Below, piece by piece: positions 1-9,005 of a stretch of 64,000 nt of DNA. Position 1 is the stretch's first letter, and each line of letters opens with the position of its first letter. Made by a program: the position numbers and the translations under genes. The stretch is from Neiella litorisoli (GTDB lineage Bacteria > Pseudomonadota > Gammaproteobacteria > Enterobacterales > Neiellaceae): the NCBI RefSeq assembly GCF_014773395.1, contig NZ_JACXAF010000020.1, forward strand, positions 1-64,000. Reading direction: 5' to 3'. Below the pieces are notes generated by a model. It made no database searches and had not been told where the DNA came from. It worked only from the letters and a program-made list of their open reading frames with translations.

Positions 1-45
1 TGGCATAGAGTGAATTATTGTGATCAGCAAAAGCAATATGAGTTC

Positions 46-78
46 AAAAAAAATCCCCCGATCTGCATCGAGGGATTT
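46..78 (-). terminator. Rho-independent terminator of thrABC
   Basis: Read on the minus strand, an 11-bp stem (AATCCCTCGAT paired with ATCGGGGGATT, one mismatch) with a short GCAG loop is followed by a run of eight T. It lies about 55 bp past the thrC stop codon, the expected place for the end of the thr transcript. Confidence 0.85.
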
Positions 79-132
79 GTGTATGAAAGACAGGCTTTCG
101 CGGCCTTTTTTGTACCTATTACAGCAGTTGCT

Positions 133-1410
133 TTACAGGCTGCGTAACTTCGCTTCAACCTTTGCAAAATCGGCGGCAATCACGTCGCTGAGGTTTTCTT
201 TATCAGCAACATCAGCCAGCGCTTTTGGCAAATCCAATTTAATCGACAAGATTTCCTCAACGCTCTCAATGAACTTAGCTGGATGAGCAGTACACAAGAA
301 CAAGCCATGCTCACCAGGCTGCAGCGTCTGCTCCAGCACGCGATAAGCAATGGCACCATGGGGTTCACAAACATAGCCTTGCTGATGCATCGCTTTTAGT
401 GTTTCCGCTGTTTGCTCGTCTGTGACTCGATCTGAGCTGAGCAAATCCCAACTGAATTCGTCACGACGAACCAGCTCTTCCACCCGAGGCCAGTTGTTCG
501 GGGCACTGACATCCATGGCATTGGAGATAGTCGGAATGGTTGGGTTTGGGGCCCACTCACCGCTTTCCAAGTAGCGCGGTACCGTGTCATTAGCATTGGT
601 GGCTGCGACAAAGCGTTTGATTGGCAAGCCCATCGAACGGGCCAACAAACCGGCTGTCAGATTACCGAAGTTACCACTTGGTACACTCACCACGAGTTGC
701 TCACGTTGCTCTTTAGGCAATTGCGCAACCGCTTCAAAGTAATAGCAAATTTGCGCCATCAGACGACTGATATTGATGGAGTTTGCGGAGTTCAAACCAA
801 CGGTTTGACGTAGCTCTGACTGGTCAAACGCATGCTTTACCATCGCCTGACAATCATCGAACGTCCCTTCGACGGCAAGGGTGTGAATGTTGCCACCCAA
901 AGTGCAGAACAATTGCTCCTGCAGATGGCTGATCTTGCCCTTCGGATACATCACCACAACGTCGATATTGTCGATGCCAGCAAACGCATGAGCGACAGCA
1001 GCACCGGTATCACCAGAAGTGGCGGTCAGAATCGTGATTTTTTCGCCATCTGACAGCTCCTTCAGGCATTGCGCCATGAAGCGACCACCAAAGTCTTTGA
1101 ACGCCAATGTTGGCCCGTGAAACAGCTCCAACGCCGAGATGTTGTCATTCACAGCAACCACAGGCGCAGCGAAATCGAAGGCGGAGGCTACCATTTCTTT
1201 AAGGCGCGGCTTGGCAATTTCATCACCAATTAAAGCCGATAGAATTTCCGTGGATCGGGATACCAGATCCATCTCCAGTAGCGCATCAATATCATCAAAA
1301 CGCGGTAACTCTTGAGGAAAGAACAACCCCTGATTGCGTCCTAAACCAGTGCGAACAGCTTCTTCAAAGTTAACCTGCTGTTCGTGTTCTTTGATGTTGT
1401 ACAACTTCAT
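133..1410 (-). CDS. thrC: Threonine synthase
   Basis: Converts O-phosphohomoserine to threonine with pyridoxal phosphate in the cytoplasm, the last step of threonine synthesis. The 425-residue length matches the gammaproteobacterial family. The PLP lysine is in the segment HGPTLAFKDFGG (Lys105). A phosphate-binding SGNFG motif lies near residue 243. The N-terminus MKLYNIKEHEQQVNF is typical of the E. coli-type enzyme. It is the last gene of thrABC, 17 bp after thrB, and is followed by a strong terminator. Regulation should come from the attenuator upstream of thrA. Function is very secure. Confidence 0.98.
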   Translation of the reverse strand: MKLYNIKEHEQQVNFEEAVRTGLGRNQGLFFPQELPRFDDIDALLEMDLVSRSTEILSALIGDEIAKPRLKEMVASAFDFAAPVVAVNDNISALELFHGPTLAFKDFGGRFMAQCLKELSDGEKITILTATSGDTGAAVAHAFAGIDNIDVVVMYPKGKISHLQEQLFCTLGGNIHTLAVEGTFDDCQAMVKHAFDQSELRQTVGLNSANSINISRLMAQICYYFEAVAQLPKEQREQLVVSVPSGNFGNLTAGLLARSMGLPIKRFVAATNANDTVPRYLESGEWAPNPTIPTISNAMDVSAPNNWPRVEELVRRDEFSWDLLSSDRVTDEQTAETLKAMHQQGYVCEPHGAIAYRVLEQTLQPGEHGLFLCTAHPAKFIESVEEILSIKLDLPKALADVADKENLSDVIAADFAKVEAKLRSL

Positions 1411-1427
1411 GTTCGAGTTCTCTCCAC

Positions 1428-2393
1428 TCAGTTCAGTTCGACCAGGGCTACATTGGCCACGCCTTGCTCGTCAATTCGGCAGACATGACTAAAGCCATCA
1501 TCGTTTTGTAAATAGTGTTTGGCTAAATATGCATCGCATTGTTTGGCAACATTCAGATCATCGCAAACCGCAAACAAGGTCGGCCCAGAGCCACTAATAC
1601 CAACCGCGTAAGCCCCCAGCTTGAGCAGCTCCTGACGAGCCGCTTCAAAGCCTGGCAGCAATACTTTGCGGTATGGCTCGGCAATCACGTCGATCATAAC
1701 GCTAGCAGCAAGCTTGTCATTACCGGCATGCAATGCATGGACAAAATTAGCCAGCAAGCGACCATGAGTAATGATGTCAGATTTGCTGTAATGTTCAGGC
1801 AAAATTGCTCGGGCCTGCGCCGTGGACACGGTGATCCCCGGATAAGCGGAGCACCAATACCAACTTTCAGGAGCGGGCAAGGTCGAGCACAACAAGTCCT
1901 CTTGCTCCGTCATCAGCTGGATGCCGCCAACAAAGCAAGGGGCGACGTTATCGTAATGGATAGAGCCGGAGATCTGGCCTTCCAGCTCCCCCATCAAGCG
2001 CAGTTGCTGATCGTCGTTTAGCGGCGAGCCGAAAAATTGGTTGAGCGCCGCCACAGCAGCGACGATGCTTGACGCGCTAGAGCCCAAGCCAGAGCCAATC
2101 GGCAAGTTCTTGTGCAAGTGCATTCGCACCGGCCCTACTTGGATGCCCTGCTCCGCCAGGTGCTTTTGCACCCCTAAGTAGCAGTCATACAGAATATTTT
2201 GCTTCGGATCACCAGGAAGCTTATGGCTAAAGCGGCCCGACGCTGTGAGTTCGAACTCGCCAGAGCCACTGTCATCCACTTCCACCACATCACCCAGCAA
2301 AGAGCCATCGATAGGCTTCAAGGCAGCACCGAGCACATCAAAGCCAACGCCTAAATTACCTATGGATGCGGGCGCATATACTGCAACAGCCAT
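1428..2393 (-). CDS. thrB: Homoserine kinase
   Basis: Phosphorylates homoserine with ATP to give O-phosphohomoserine. It is a GHMP-family kinase of 321 residues; the glycine/serine-rich ATP loop PIGSGLGSSASS lies at residues 98-109 and the N-terminal signature is APASIGNLGVGFD. The open frame extends 17 codons upstream, but that extension lies inside the end of thrA. The start at 2393 gives MAVAVYAPAS, the conserved family N-terminus, one base after the thrA stop codon, so translation is probably coupled to thrA. Middle gene of thrABC. Confidence 0.98.
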   Translation of the reverse strand: MAVAVYAPASIGNLGVGFDVLGAALKPIDGSLLGDVVEVDDSGSGEFELTASGRFSHKLPGDPKQNILYDCYLGVQKHLAEQGIQVGPVRMHLHKNLPIGSGLGSSASSIVAAVAALNQFFGSPLNDDQQLRLMGELEGQISGSIHYDNVAPCFVGGIQLMTEQEDLLCSTLPAPESWYWCSAYPGITVSTAQARAILPEHYSKSDIITHGRLLANFVHALHAGNDKLAASVMIDVIAEPYRKVLLPGFEAARQELLKLGAYAVGISGSGPTLFAVCDDLNVAKQCDAYLAKHYLQNDDGFSHVCRIDEQGVANVALVELN

Positions 2394-2394
2394 G

Positions 2395-4854
2395 TTAAAC
2401 CTCCTGCTTCCATGGCAAGGTCCGAAGTATATCGGCAAACACACCTGCCGCGGTTACCGCAGCACCGGCGCCATAACCACGAAGTACGTATGGAATTGGG
2501 TCATAGTAGCGCGAATGGAACGCCAACGCGTTCTCTCCGTCTTTGACCGCAAATAGCGGATGTTCAGGGCCAACCGCTTCGATCGACACTTTGCATTTGC
2601 CATCGATAATGGCACCGGTATAGCGCAGCACTTGGCCATCCGCTTTGAGCTGATTCAGCCAATCGGCGAAAAAACCATCGGCTTGTGGCAAGCGCGCCAT
2701 GAATTCGTCGACCGAGCCTGACTGGTCAAAACCAGGCGGTAACGCCGGTTCGACTTCAACATCTTCTAGTTCCAACTTCATGCCCGCTTCACGAGCCAGA
2801 ATGAGCAACTTACGTGCAACGTCCATACCCGATAGATCGTCACGCGGATCCGGCTCGGTAAAACCATTGCTGCGAGCTTGCGCGGTCACCTCAGAAAACG
2901 CCATGCCATCATCAAGCTTGCCAAAGATGTATGACAGCGAGCCAGACAAAATACCTGAGAAAGTCTTCAGCTGATCGCCGGCATTGAGCAATGACTGCAA
3001 GTTATCAATCACTGGCAGGCCAGCGCCGACATTGGTGTCGTACAGGAACTGACGGCGCTTGCGCAATGCAGTTTCACGCAACGCTTTGTAGTATGCGTAC
3101 GATTCGGTATTGGCTTTCTTATTCGGCGTCACAATATGGAAGCCAGCGCTGAGGAAATCCAGATATTGCTTGGCCATCCAATCAGACGAGGTGTTATCGA
3201 CCAGCACAGGATTAATCAAGGCGTGAACACGAGCAAAATCGCTGACCACTTCCAATGAGAATTTTTGTTTGCATTGAGCCAGCTCGGCTTCTTCGAAGCT
3301 TTCCAGATCAATGCCGTTGGCTGCTAACTCCATGCCTTTTGAGTTAGCAATCCCGCAAACGCGCAAGTCAATGTGCTGTTCTTTTAGGGCTTGCTGTTGA
3401 CGTTTGATTTGCCCCAGCAATTCACCACCAACCACACCAACACCAACAATAAAGGCGTCAATCCGTTGCATGTGGCTGAAGAATGCTGCGTGACAAGCGC
3501 CAATCGCGTAGCGCACCCGATGTTCAGGCACAACCGCTGATACCGAGCGCTCTGATGAACCTTGGGCAATGGCAACGACGTTGACATCGGCTTGGGCCAG
3601 AGCTTGGAAGAAACGAGCCGAGACCCCGCGATTTTCTCGCATTCCATCACCAACTAGAGTAACGATGGACAGCTGACCTAAGACCTCAATTGGGTCGAGT
3701 AATTGGTTGGCGAGTTCAAGTTCGAATTCGTCGCTAAGCGCCGAACGAGCGGCGCTGGCGTCGCTGCTGCTGAGACAGAAGCTGATCGAGTATTCGCTGC
3801 TCGATTGGGTGATGAGCGCAACGGAAATGCCGGCGCGTGAAATACAAGCAAAGATCCGGCTGGCCATGCCCACCATGCCTTTCATGCCTGGGCCTGACAC
3901 GCTCATCATGCTCATTCCTTCGAGCGAGCTAATGCCTTTGACCGCGTCTTTGGTGTTGGTGTTACCAGAAACCAAGGTACCGGCGCCATCAGGGTTAAAG
4001 CTGTTTTTGATCAAGCATGGAATGTGGAATTGGGCGATTGGCGACACTGTTTTTGGATGCAGTACCTTGGCACCAAAGTAAGACAGCTCCATCGCCTCTT
4101 TGTAGCTCAACTCATCAACTAAGTGGGCATCTTCAACCAAGCGCGGATCGCAGTTGTAAACGCCATCCACGTCAGTCCATATCTCACAACATTCGGCATC
4201 GAGACAAGCGGCTAGCACTGCGGCAGAATAATCCGAGCCATTGCGCCCCAGGGTGACGATTTCACCTTGCTCATTACCTGCGGTAAAACCGGGCATCAAC
4301 TGAATGTCATCGGCACTAAGTTGCAAGTTGGCAAAGCGTGGCTTACTGGCAGAGATATCGACCAGCGACTCGAGGTAATCGCCATAACCGGCAAACAAAG
4401 CCACTGGATCAAGAACATTAGTGTGATGGCCACGGGCATCAAGTAGCGCCGACATCAAAGCGATGTTAACGCGCTCGCCTTTGACCAATAGCCGAGCCTG
4501 AATATCTGCTGGACACTGGCGCAACAAGGTCACCCCATGAAGCAGCTGGCGTAAGTCGCTCAGCTCGGTGTCCAACAACTGAGTCAGGCGCTCATCGTCA
4601 AGACTTGGATAGTCAGCCTTGAGGCTGCTAATCATGTTCCGAAAGGTATTTTCAATGTTCGAAACAGCTGGCAACGCATCAACGCCATTGACGGTTTTTT
4701 CAATCGCACTGACAAGGCTGTTGGTGACACCGCCAGGGGCCGATAAAACCACCGCGACACGCCCAACAGACGCTTTGTTGATGATGATGCTGGCGGCTCT
4801 GTTAAAGCGTTCTGCATCGGCCAGTGATGAGCCTCCAAACTTCAGTACTCGCAT
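2395..4854 (-). CDS. thrA: Bifunctional aspartokinase I / homoserine dehydrogenase I
   Basis: Catalyses the first step (aspartate to aspartyl phosphate) and the third step (aspartate semialdehyde to homoserine) of threonine synthesis. It has 819 residues against 820 in E. coli ThrA. Order: aspartokinase domain starting [13 protein letters not shown] (residues 5-17), two ACT regulatory repeats in the middle, then a homoserine dehydrogenase domain with the dinucleotide-binding motif [12 protein letters not shown]. The start at 4854 has an upstream GAGGT ribosome-binding sequence. The family is feedback-inhibited by threonine. Transcription is predicted to be controlled by the Thr/Ile leader just upstream. 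Confidence 0.98.
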   Translation of the reverse strand: MRVLKFGGSSLADAERFNRAASIIINKASVGRVAVVLSAPGGVTNSLVSAIEKTVNGVDALPAVSNIENTFRNMISSLKADYPSLDDERLTQLLDTELSDLRQLLHGVTLLRQCPADIQARLLVKGERVNIALMSALLDARGHHTNVLDPVALFAGYGDYLESLVDISASKPRFANLQLSADDIQLMPGFTAGNEQGEIVTLGRNGSDYSAAVLAACLDAECCEIWTDVDGVYNCDPRLVEDAHLVDELSYKEAMELSYFGAKVLHPKTVSPIAQFHIPCLIKNSFNPDGAGTLVSGNTNTKDAVKGISSLEGMSMMSVSGPGMKGMVGMASRIFACISRAGISVALITQSSSEYSISFCLSSSDASAARSALSDEFELELANQLLDPIEVLGQLSIVTLVGDGMRENRGVSARFFQALAQADVNVVAIAQGSSERSVSAVVPEHRVRYAIGACHAAFFSHMQRIDAFIVGVGVVGGELLGQIKRQQQALKEQHIDLRVCGIANSKGMELAANGIDLESFEEAELAQCKQKFSLEVVSDFARVHALINPVLVDNTSSDWMAKQYLDFLSAGFHIVTPNKKANTESYAYYKALRETALRKRRQFLYDTNVGAGLPVIDNLQSLLNAGDQLKTFSGILSGSLSYIFGKLDDGMAFSEVTAQARSNGFTEPDPRDDLSGMDVARKLLILAREAGMKLELEDVEVEPALPPGFDQSGSVDEFMARLPQADGFFADWLNQLKADGQVLRYTGAIIDGKCKVSIEAVGPEHPLFAVKDGENALAFHSRYYDPIPYVLRGYGAGAAVTAAGVFADILRTLPWKQEV

Positions 4855-4900
4855 CCTTTGACCTCGTTTTCTGTTGCTCTAAATCTGAGCCCTATATACG

Positions 4901-4927
4901 AAAAAACCCGGACCTTCTGGTTCCGGG
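4901..4927 (-). terminator. thr operon attenuator (leader terminator)
   Basis: On the minus strand the arms CCCGGAACC and GGTCCGGG form a hairpin with loop AGAA, followed by six T, about 45 bp before the thrA start. The end of the leader coding region (GGTT...GGGCT, around 4957-4972) is complementary to the 5' arm, so stalling of the leader ribosome could allow an alternative antiterminator to form. Confidence 0.85.
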
Positions 4928-4956
4928 CTAAGTTACTGACGAATTGACGCGCGACT

Positions 4957-5028
4957 CTAGCCCTGCAACCTCTCGGTGCGGGTAATAATGGTCTCGGTAA
5001 TCATGTTGTTGTGTTGCTGCAAAGACAT
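4957..5028 (-). CDS. thrL: thr operon leader peptide
   Basis: A 23-residue open frame, MSLQQHNNMITETIITRTERLQG. The stretch ITETIITRT has four Thr and three Ile codons within nine. These are the two amino acids that control the thr operon in enteric bacteria, where charged tRNA levels decide whether the downstream terminator forms. The frame ends about 30 bp before that terminator. No good ribosome-binding sequence is seen for the first ATG (5028), nor for the internal ATG at 5004, so the exact start is uncertain; the Thr/Ile run is in both versions. Confidence 0.85.
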   Translation of the reverse strand: MSLQQHNNMITETIITRTERLQG

Positions 5029-5040
5029 GAAACTACAAAT

Positions 5041-5092
5041 CGCTCAGTAAAAATGAGCGCCTATCTTCATGGTTTCGGGGGGCAAAAGTCAA
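5041..5092 (-). promoter_or_regulatory. Candidate thr operon promoter and pre-leader hairpin
   Basis: On the minus strand a TTGACT box (5087-5092) is followed 18 bp later by GAAGAT (5063-5068), a weak -10 match. Just downstream is a 6-bp hairpin (CGCTCA/TGAGCG, 5041-5059) that would lie near the 5' end of the leader RNA. The position is right for the thr promoter, but the -10 is poor. Confidence 0.35.
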
Positions 5093-5349
5093 CTGATTTT
5101 TACAGTCCGCGCCAATCAATTTAGCGATAACCTATTGACAAATTGACCTGACACAAGAATTCAACAACGCCAATCGTCGCCGACCAGCCAAGGACAAAAT
5201 CATTATCCGCCACTGAGCAGCTAAGGTTGTTGATAGGTCATGAAGTCAGCAGATAAATAGCGCCAAAGCCCTGCCAGCTCTTGCTCGAATTGCTACTTTA
5301 TCGTTACATTTAAGGTTTGATATTCCGAGCATTGGATGCGGGTAAAAGC
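5093..5349. other. Intergenic region between thr leader and the 791-aa protein gene
   Basis: About 257 bp between divergent transcription units. No further gene, repeat or convincing hairpin was seen. The promoter of the plus-strand gene at 5350 should lie here, but no clear -35/-10 pair stands out. Confidence 0.5.
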
Positions 5350-7725
5350 ATGGGCCAACTGTTCCCCACCATTTATTTTTCTTTTGATGGATTTCAACGC
5401 CGTCAGCTAAAACAAGACTTATTGCGGGCATTCAACCAATCGCGCTTGAGCGAGCTTGGTTTCAAAGTGCAATTTTCGCCTCGCACTGTGGTCGATTTTG
5501 GCGTCCCCGATGGCTTGACAGTAACCCAACAGTGCCAACAAGCCAGCCTGTTCGTGGCACTGCTTGAACAGCAACCTGGCCATGGCTCGCGCCAGCATAT
5601 GCTCAACACCGAACTCAGCTATGCCATTCCTGAAGCGGGCACCCATGTCGTGTTGCTTAGCGAGCAGCAGCCCGAATTGCCGGCGCAAATGAGTCGCCAG
5701 CTTGAACAACATGGCCTTGCCGTGCAAGTGCTCGAATCAAGCGATCTGACAACGGCAATTTTTAATCAACTCGAAGTCGAATTGTTGGGCAACAGCGAAC
5801 CATTATCGTTGCAAATACTGACACAAGATTACGGTATTGATGGCACCACGCTCGATAACGCCAGTTGGCAACAGCACCCGAATCAGGAACTACTGGCACA
5901 GCTTTACGGGCAAGCGCCAGAGCCCGCCAATGGCAGCCCCGCACTGGCCGATTTGCAACAACACCGACATTGGGGCGTAGCAAGCCTGCAGCTCGGCAAT
6001 GCCGTTGGTGCAGGCCAGAGCTTTCAACATTGCTTAGCATTGAATGACAGTGATTTGATGGCCAACTATTGGCGCTGTCGATTATTGGCAGAACAAGCCA
6101 CCAAAGAAGCGGAATTCAACGAGTTGATCCGGCGCGGGCAATTACTGCTGAAACATTTCCAGCAAAAAGAAGGCGCCGCAGAGCTACAAGCGCAATGTCA
6201 TTACTTTCAGGCCCTCGGCCATGTTGGTCAGAAGCGCTTTGAACAAGCGCTCGAATCCATGCGTGCTTCGCTGAACTTCCGCCACAGTGTCGCTTGGCAA
6301 CATCAAACCGCGCTGCGCGCCCTGCAGCTGCTATCACAACAAGAAATCACGCCAGAGCGCCTCGATCCAGCCTTACTGACCGCGAAAAATTGCTTTCTGG
6401 CTATGCTCACCGAAAGCTTAGAGGGATTCCAGTTATCATTTCGCCAGTTGCTCTTGAAAACGTCGAAAGAAAAGCTGGAAATTGTCATGCTGGGTGTCAA
6501 GCAAGTGGTACTTGCCGCGCTAAAACAAATTCGCCAACACGAGCAACGGCTGTTGGATCAATGCGCCGAGTGGGAATTGATCGTCGCCACCCAATTGAGC
6601 GATAACGAGCCCCATGACCTCATGGCCAAATCAATATGGAATTTGCTGGCGATCGGCCAAGATAGCATTCGTCAGCAAGTCACGCTGTTGCAATTACTGG
6701 CAGGTCAGCTCACTAATATGGACGAACAGGCCAGTCAACTTGAGCAGCAAGCGGATCGACAAGCCCAGCAACAACAGCGAATCAGCCAAGACATCAACAA
6801 ACAGCAGCTCCGCTATAAAGATACCTTGAGTGGCAAAAAACTCAGCATTGCCGGCAGCTCGGTTGCTGGCGCGTTGTGTTTGGTGTTGATTTCCGGATTC
6901 TGGTGGCTGCCCCTTACCAAGCTCACCATCTCGATTTTACTGGCGGCTGCCTCTGCAGCGTTTTGTCTGTTGATTTATTTATTGTCGCGGCAGCAATCGG
7001 TATTGGCCCATATTCAACAGCGTTGCCGCGAACTCGACAGCCAGTACGCCTTGGGCGACGATGAGTTGCCCGAGCCAAGAACCATGGAAGGATGGTTTGA
7101 CCGACTGACAGTACGGCGCGACAAACACCAAGAGCGCGAGGGGCTGATCCGCAGCAAAGCGGCAGCCATTCGAGGCCAGTTGCAACCACGAATTAAACAG
7201 TTCGTGACACTGCAACAGAGTTTTGCTGAACAAGCCTTTGAGCAGCTCGATGGCGCCTTTATCGGCGAACGCTTTGGCGGTCAGCCAAGTCTGTTGCAGC
7301 GCGGTCAATCGACGCAAGTGCAGCTCACTTCGGCTCTAGCAGCGCAACTACCCGAGCAACCCAAGCTGTCAGCAAGTCAATTGCTAATCAAGCAATCGCA
7401 GCACCCCGCAGATATTTATTTTAGCGAGCCTTCGGCCTTGCGCCTGCGCGGTTTGAACATGCTGCAAGATGCGGCCAATGCCGATTTACCGTTAACGCTG
7501 GTGCACGCACCAGTGGTTACTAGCGATGAACCATTAGCCTTATTCAAATGGCTGGTCCAAACTGGCGACCAAGTCACCGCCGAGCAGCCTATTGCTGAGC
7601 TACAAAATGCCAGTTGCTCGATTCCCTTGTTTGCGCCAATCGCGGGGCTCGTTACCAAGCAGCTCGTTGCCGAGGGACATGATCTATCTCCCGAGCAAGC
7701 CGTATTGGAACTACAAACTGATTAA
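5350..7725 (+). CDS. Multidomain membrane protein: TIR/DUF4062-like, helical repeats, 2 TM, lipoyl-like C-terminus
   Basis: Function unknown. The 791-residue protein reads as: residues 1-150, an alpha/beta domain resembling TIR or DUF4062 folds (PTIYFSFDGFQRRQL, then a QASLFVALLEQ strand and NTELSYAIPEAGTHVVLL); about 190-350, TPR-like helices; about 440-490, a Gln-rich coiled coil; about 498-548, two hydrophobic segments separated by LPLTKLT; a second coiled coil; and about 715-791, a biotinyl/lipoyl-like beta domain. In the last domain the usual modified lysine appears to be replaced (LQNASCSIP), so it is probably not lipoylated. The open frame begins at a TTG at 5317, but the ATG at 5350 preceded by GCGGGT is preferred. 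The cbiX-like gene follows after 13 bp. Domain calls are by eye and moderate in certainty. Confidence 0.8.
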   Translation: MGQLFPTIYFSFDGFQRRQLKQDLLRAFNQSRLSELGFKVQFSPRTVVDFGVPDGLTVTQQCQQASLFVALLEQQPGHGSRQHMLNTELSYAIPEAGTHVVLLSEQQPELPAQMSRQLEQHGLAVQVLESSDLTTAIFNQLEVELLGNSEPLSLQILTQDYGIDGTTLDNASWQQHPNQELLAQLYGQAPEPANGSPALADLQQHRHWGVASLQLGNAVGAGQSFQHCLALNDSDLMANYWRCRLLAEQATKEAEFNELIRRGQLLLKHFQQKEGAAELQAQCHYFQALGHVGQKRFEQALESMRASLNFRHSVAWQHQTALRALQLLSQQEITPERLDPALLTAKNCFLAMLTESLEGFQLSFRQLLLKTSKEKLEIVMLGVKQVVLAALKQIRQHEQRLLDQCAEWELIVATQLSDNEPHDLMAKSIWNLLAIGQDSIRQQVTLLQLLAGQLTNMDEQASQLEQQADRQAQQQQRISQDINKQQLRYKDTLSGKKLSIAGSSVAGALCLVLISGFWWLPLTKLTISILLAAASAAFCLLIYLLSRQQSVLAHIQQRCRELDSQYALGDDELPEPRTMEGWFDRLTVRRDKHQEREGLIRSKAAAIRGQLQPRIKQFVTLQQSFAEQAFEQLDGAFIGERFGGQPSLLQRGQSTQVQLTSALAAQLPEQPKLSASQLLIKQSQHPADIYFSEPSALRLRGLNMLQDAANADLPLTLVHAPVVTSDEPLALFKWLVQTGDQVTAEQPIAELQNASCSIPLFAPIAGLVTKQLVAEGHDLSPEQAVLELQTD

Positions 7726-7738
7726 ATAAGATAAGCCA

Positions 7739-8113
7739 ATGAAATCCAACGCGATGATCTTAGCCGCCCATGGTAGCCGTCTGAAAAGCTCAAATGAAGA
7801 AGTAACGCAACTCGCAGCTAAGTTAGGAGACCAATTAACCTCGCAATTTGCCCAGGTGGAGCCTGCGTTCTTAGAGCTCAGCCCGCCATCAATCGAGCAA
7901 GCCATCGCAACCTGCGTGGCCGCAGGACACCACCACATTACCGTGGTGCCGTATTTTCTGGCCGCAGGCCGTCATGTCAAAGATGATGTGCCAGCAATTG
8001 TCGAGCAGGCTCGGCAGCAATATCCCGATGTCGACATCGAGCTGACTCAACATTTAGGCCTGAGTGACGGCCTAGTTTCAGCGGTTACCGGCTTACTCGA
8101 CAGCAATAATTAA
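7739..8113 (+). CDS. Small CbiX/SirB-type sirohydrochlorin chelatase-like protein
   Basis: A 124-residue single-domain member of the CbiX family, whose members insert Co, Ni or Fe into sirohydrochlorin-type tetrapyrroles. The N-terminal metal-binding signature AAHGSR (His11) and the second-half segment [15 protein letters not shown], which supplies another conserved His, are both present. The length matches the short (homodimeric) CbiX form, half the size of CbiK/SirB. No cobalamin or siroheme genes are nearby; the neighbours are the 791-aa membrane protein (13 bp upstream) and tesB (10 bp downstream), so the physiological substrate cannot be inferred from context. Confidence 0.85.
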   Translation: MKSNAMILAAHGSRLKSSNEEVTQLAAKLGDQLTSQFAQVEPAFLELSPPSIEQAIATCVAAGHHHITVVPYFLAAGRHVKDDVPAIVEQARQQYPDVDIELTQHLGLSDGLVSAVTGLLDSNN

Positions 8114-8123
8114 GAGAGTCCCC

Positions 8124-8996
8124 ATGAGTGCAGTGTTAGCAGAGCTACTGGATCTTTTATCGCTAGAAACCATCGAACAGGGTATTTACCGTGGCCGCAG
8201 TCAAGATTTAGGATTTCCACAGGTCTTTGGCGGTCAGGTGATTGGTCAGGCGCTGTCGGCGGCCAAGTTAACAGTCGATAAAGAACGCGCCGTGCACTCA
8301 TTTCACAGCTACTTTCTGCGCCCGGGAGATGCCAAGAACCCGATTGTTTATGAAGTTGAGGTGATCCGAGATGGCCGCAGCTTTTCGACCCGCCGAGTGA
8401 GTGCCAAACAACACGGCGAAGTGATTTTTTACCTAACCGGCTCGTTTCAAGTTGATGAGCCCGGCCACCAGCATCAGGCCACCATGCCCGACGTCCCAGG
8501 CCCAGGCGGCTTGATGTCGGAGCTGGAATTTGCTCGTGCTCACGCCGACCAAATTCCAGCTGGGATCCGTGAAATATTTACCTGTGAAACCGCAATTGAG
8601 ATGCGGCCGGTGTCCTTGTACAACCCGCTGCAACCATCGCCGACATCGCCCCAGCGCATCACTTGGTTTCGCGCCAACGGCAGCCTACCGGATGATGCGC
8701 GGGTTCATCGCTATTTGCTGGCGTATGCGTCAGACTTTAATTTCCTGCCAACTGCAGGCCAACCGCATGGCATCAGCTTATTTGATCGCAAGATAAAAAT
8801 GGCCACCATCGACCATTCAATGTGGTTTCATCGGCCCTTTAAAGCCGATGATTGGTTACTCTATGTGGTCAACAGTACCAGTGCTTCTGGTGCTCGTGGT
8901 TATGTCCAAGGGCAATTCTTTAACCAGCAAGGCGAGCTCGTCGCATCGACCGCTCAAGAGGGATTAATGCGCGATAGTCGGCTCAGCGCCGACTGA
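8124..8996 (+). CDS. tesB: Acyl-CoA thioesterase II
   Basis: Hydrolyses medium- and long-chain acyl-CoA to free fatty acid and CoA. The 290 residues form the double hot-dog fold typical of TesB. Visible signatures are [21 protein letters not shown] near the N-terminus, [12 protein letters not shown], the segment [10 protein letters not shown], and HSMWFHRPF in the second half. The start has an AGAG ribosome-binding sequence 6 bp upstream. It follows the cbiX-like gene by 10 bp and may share its transcript. It ends 9 bp from the convergent gene at 9006. Confidence 0.95.
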   Translation: MSAVLAELLDLLSLETIEQGIYRGRSQDLGFPQVFGGQVIGQALSAAKLTVDKERAVHSFHSYFLRPGDAKNPIVYEVEVIRDGRSFSTRRVSAKQHGEVIFYLTGSFQVDEPGHQHQATMPDVPGPGGLMSELEFARAHADQIPAGIREIFTCETAIEMRPVSLYNPLQPSPTSPQRITWFRANGSLPDDARVHRYLLAYASDFNFLPTAGQPHGISLFDRKIKMATIDHSMWFHRPFKADDWLLYVVNSTSASGARGYVQGQFFNQQGELVASTAQEGLMRDSRLSAD

Positions 8997-9005
8997 GCCC
9001 ATCAC

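Noticed and set aside
20-286. 88-residue plus-strand open frame at the window start
   Set aside because: It covers the thr terminator and the antisense strand of thrC, with no protein family resemblance.
8976-8994. Hairpin AGTCGGC-TCAGC-GCCGACT at the end of tesB
   Set aside because: It is inside the coding region up to the stop codon, and no T-run follows; not enough to call a terminator.
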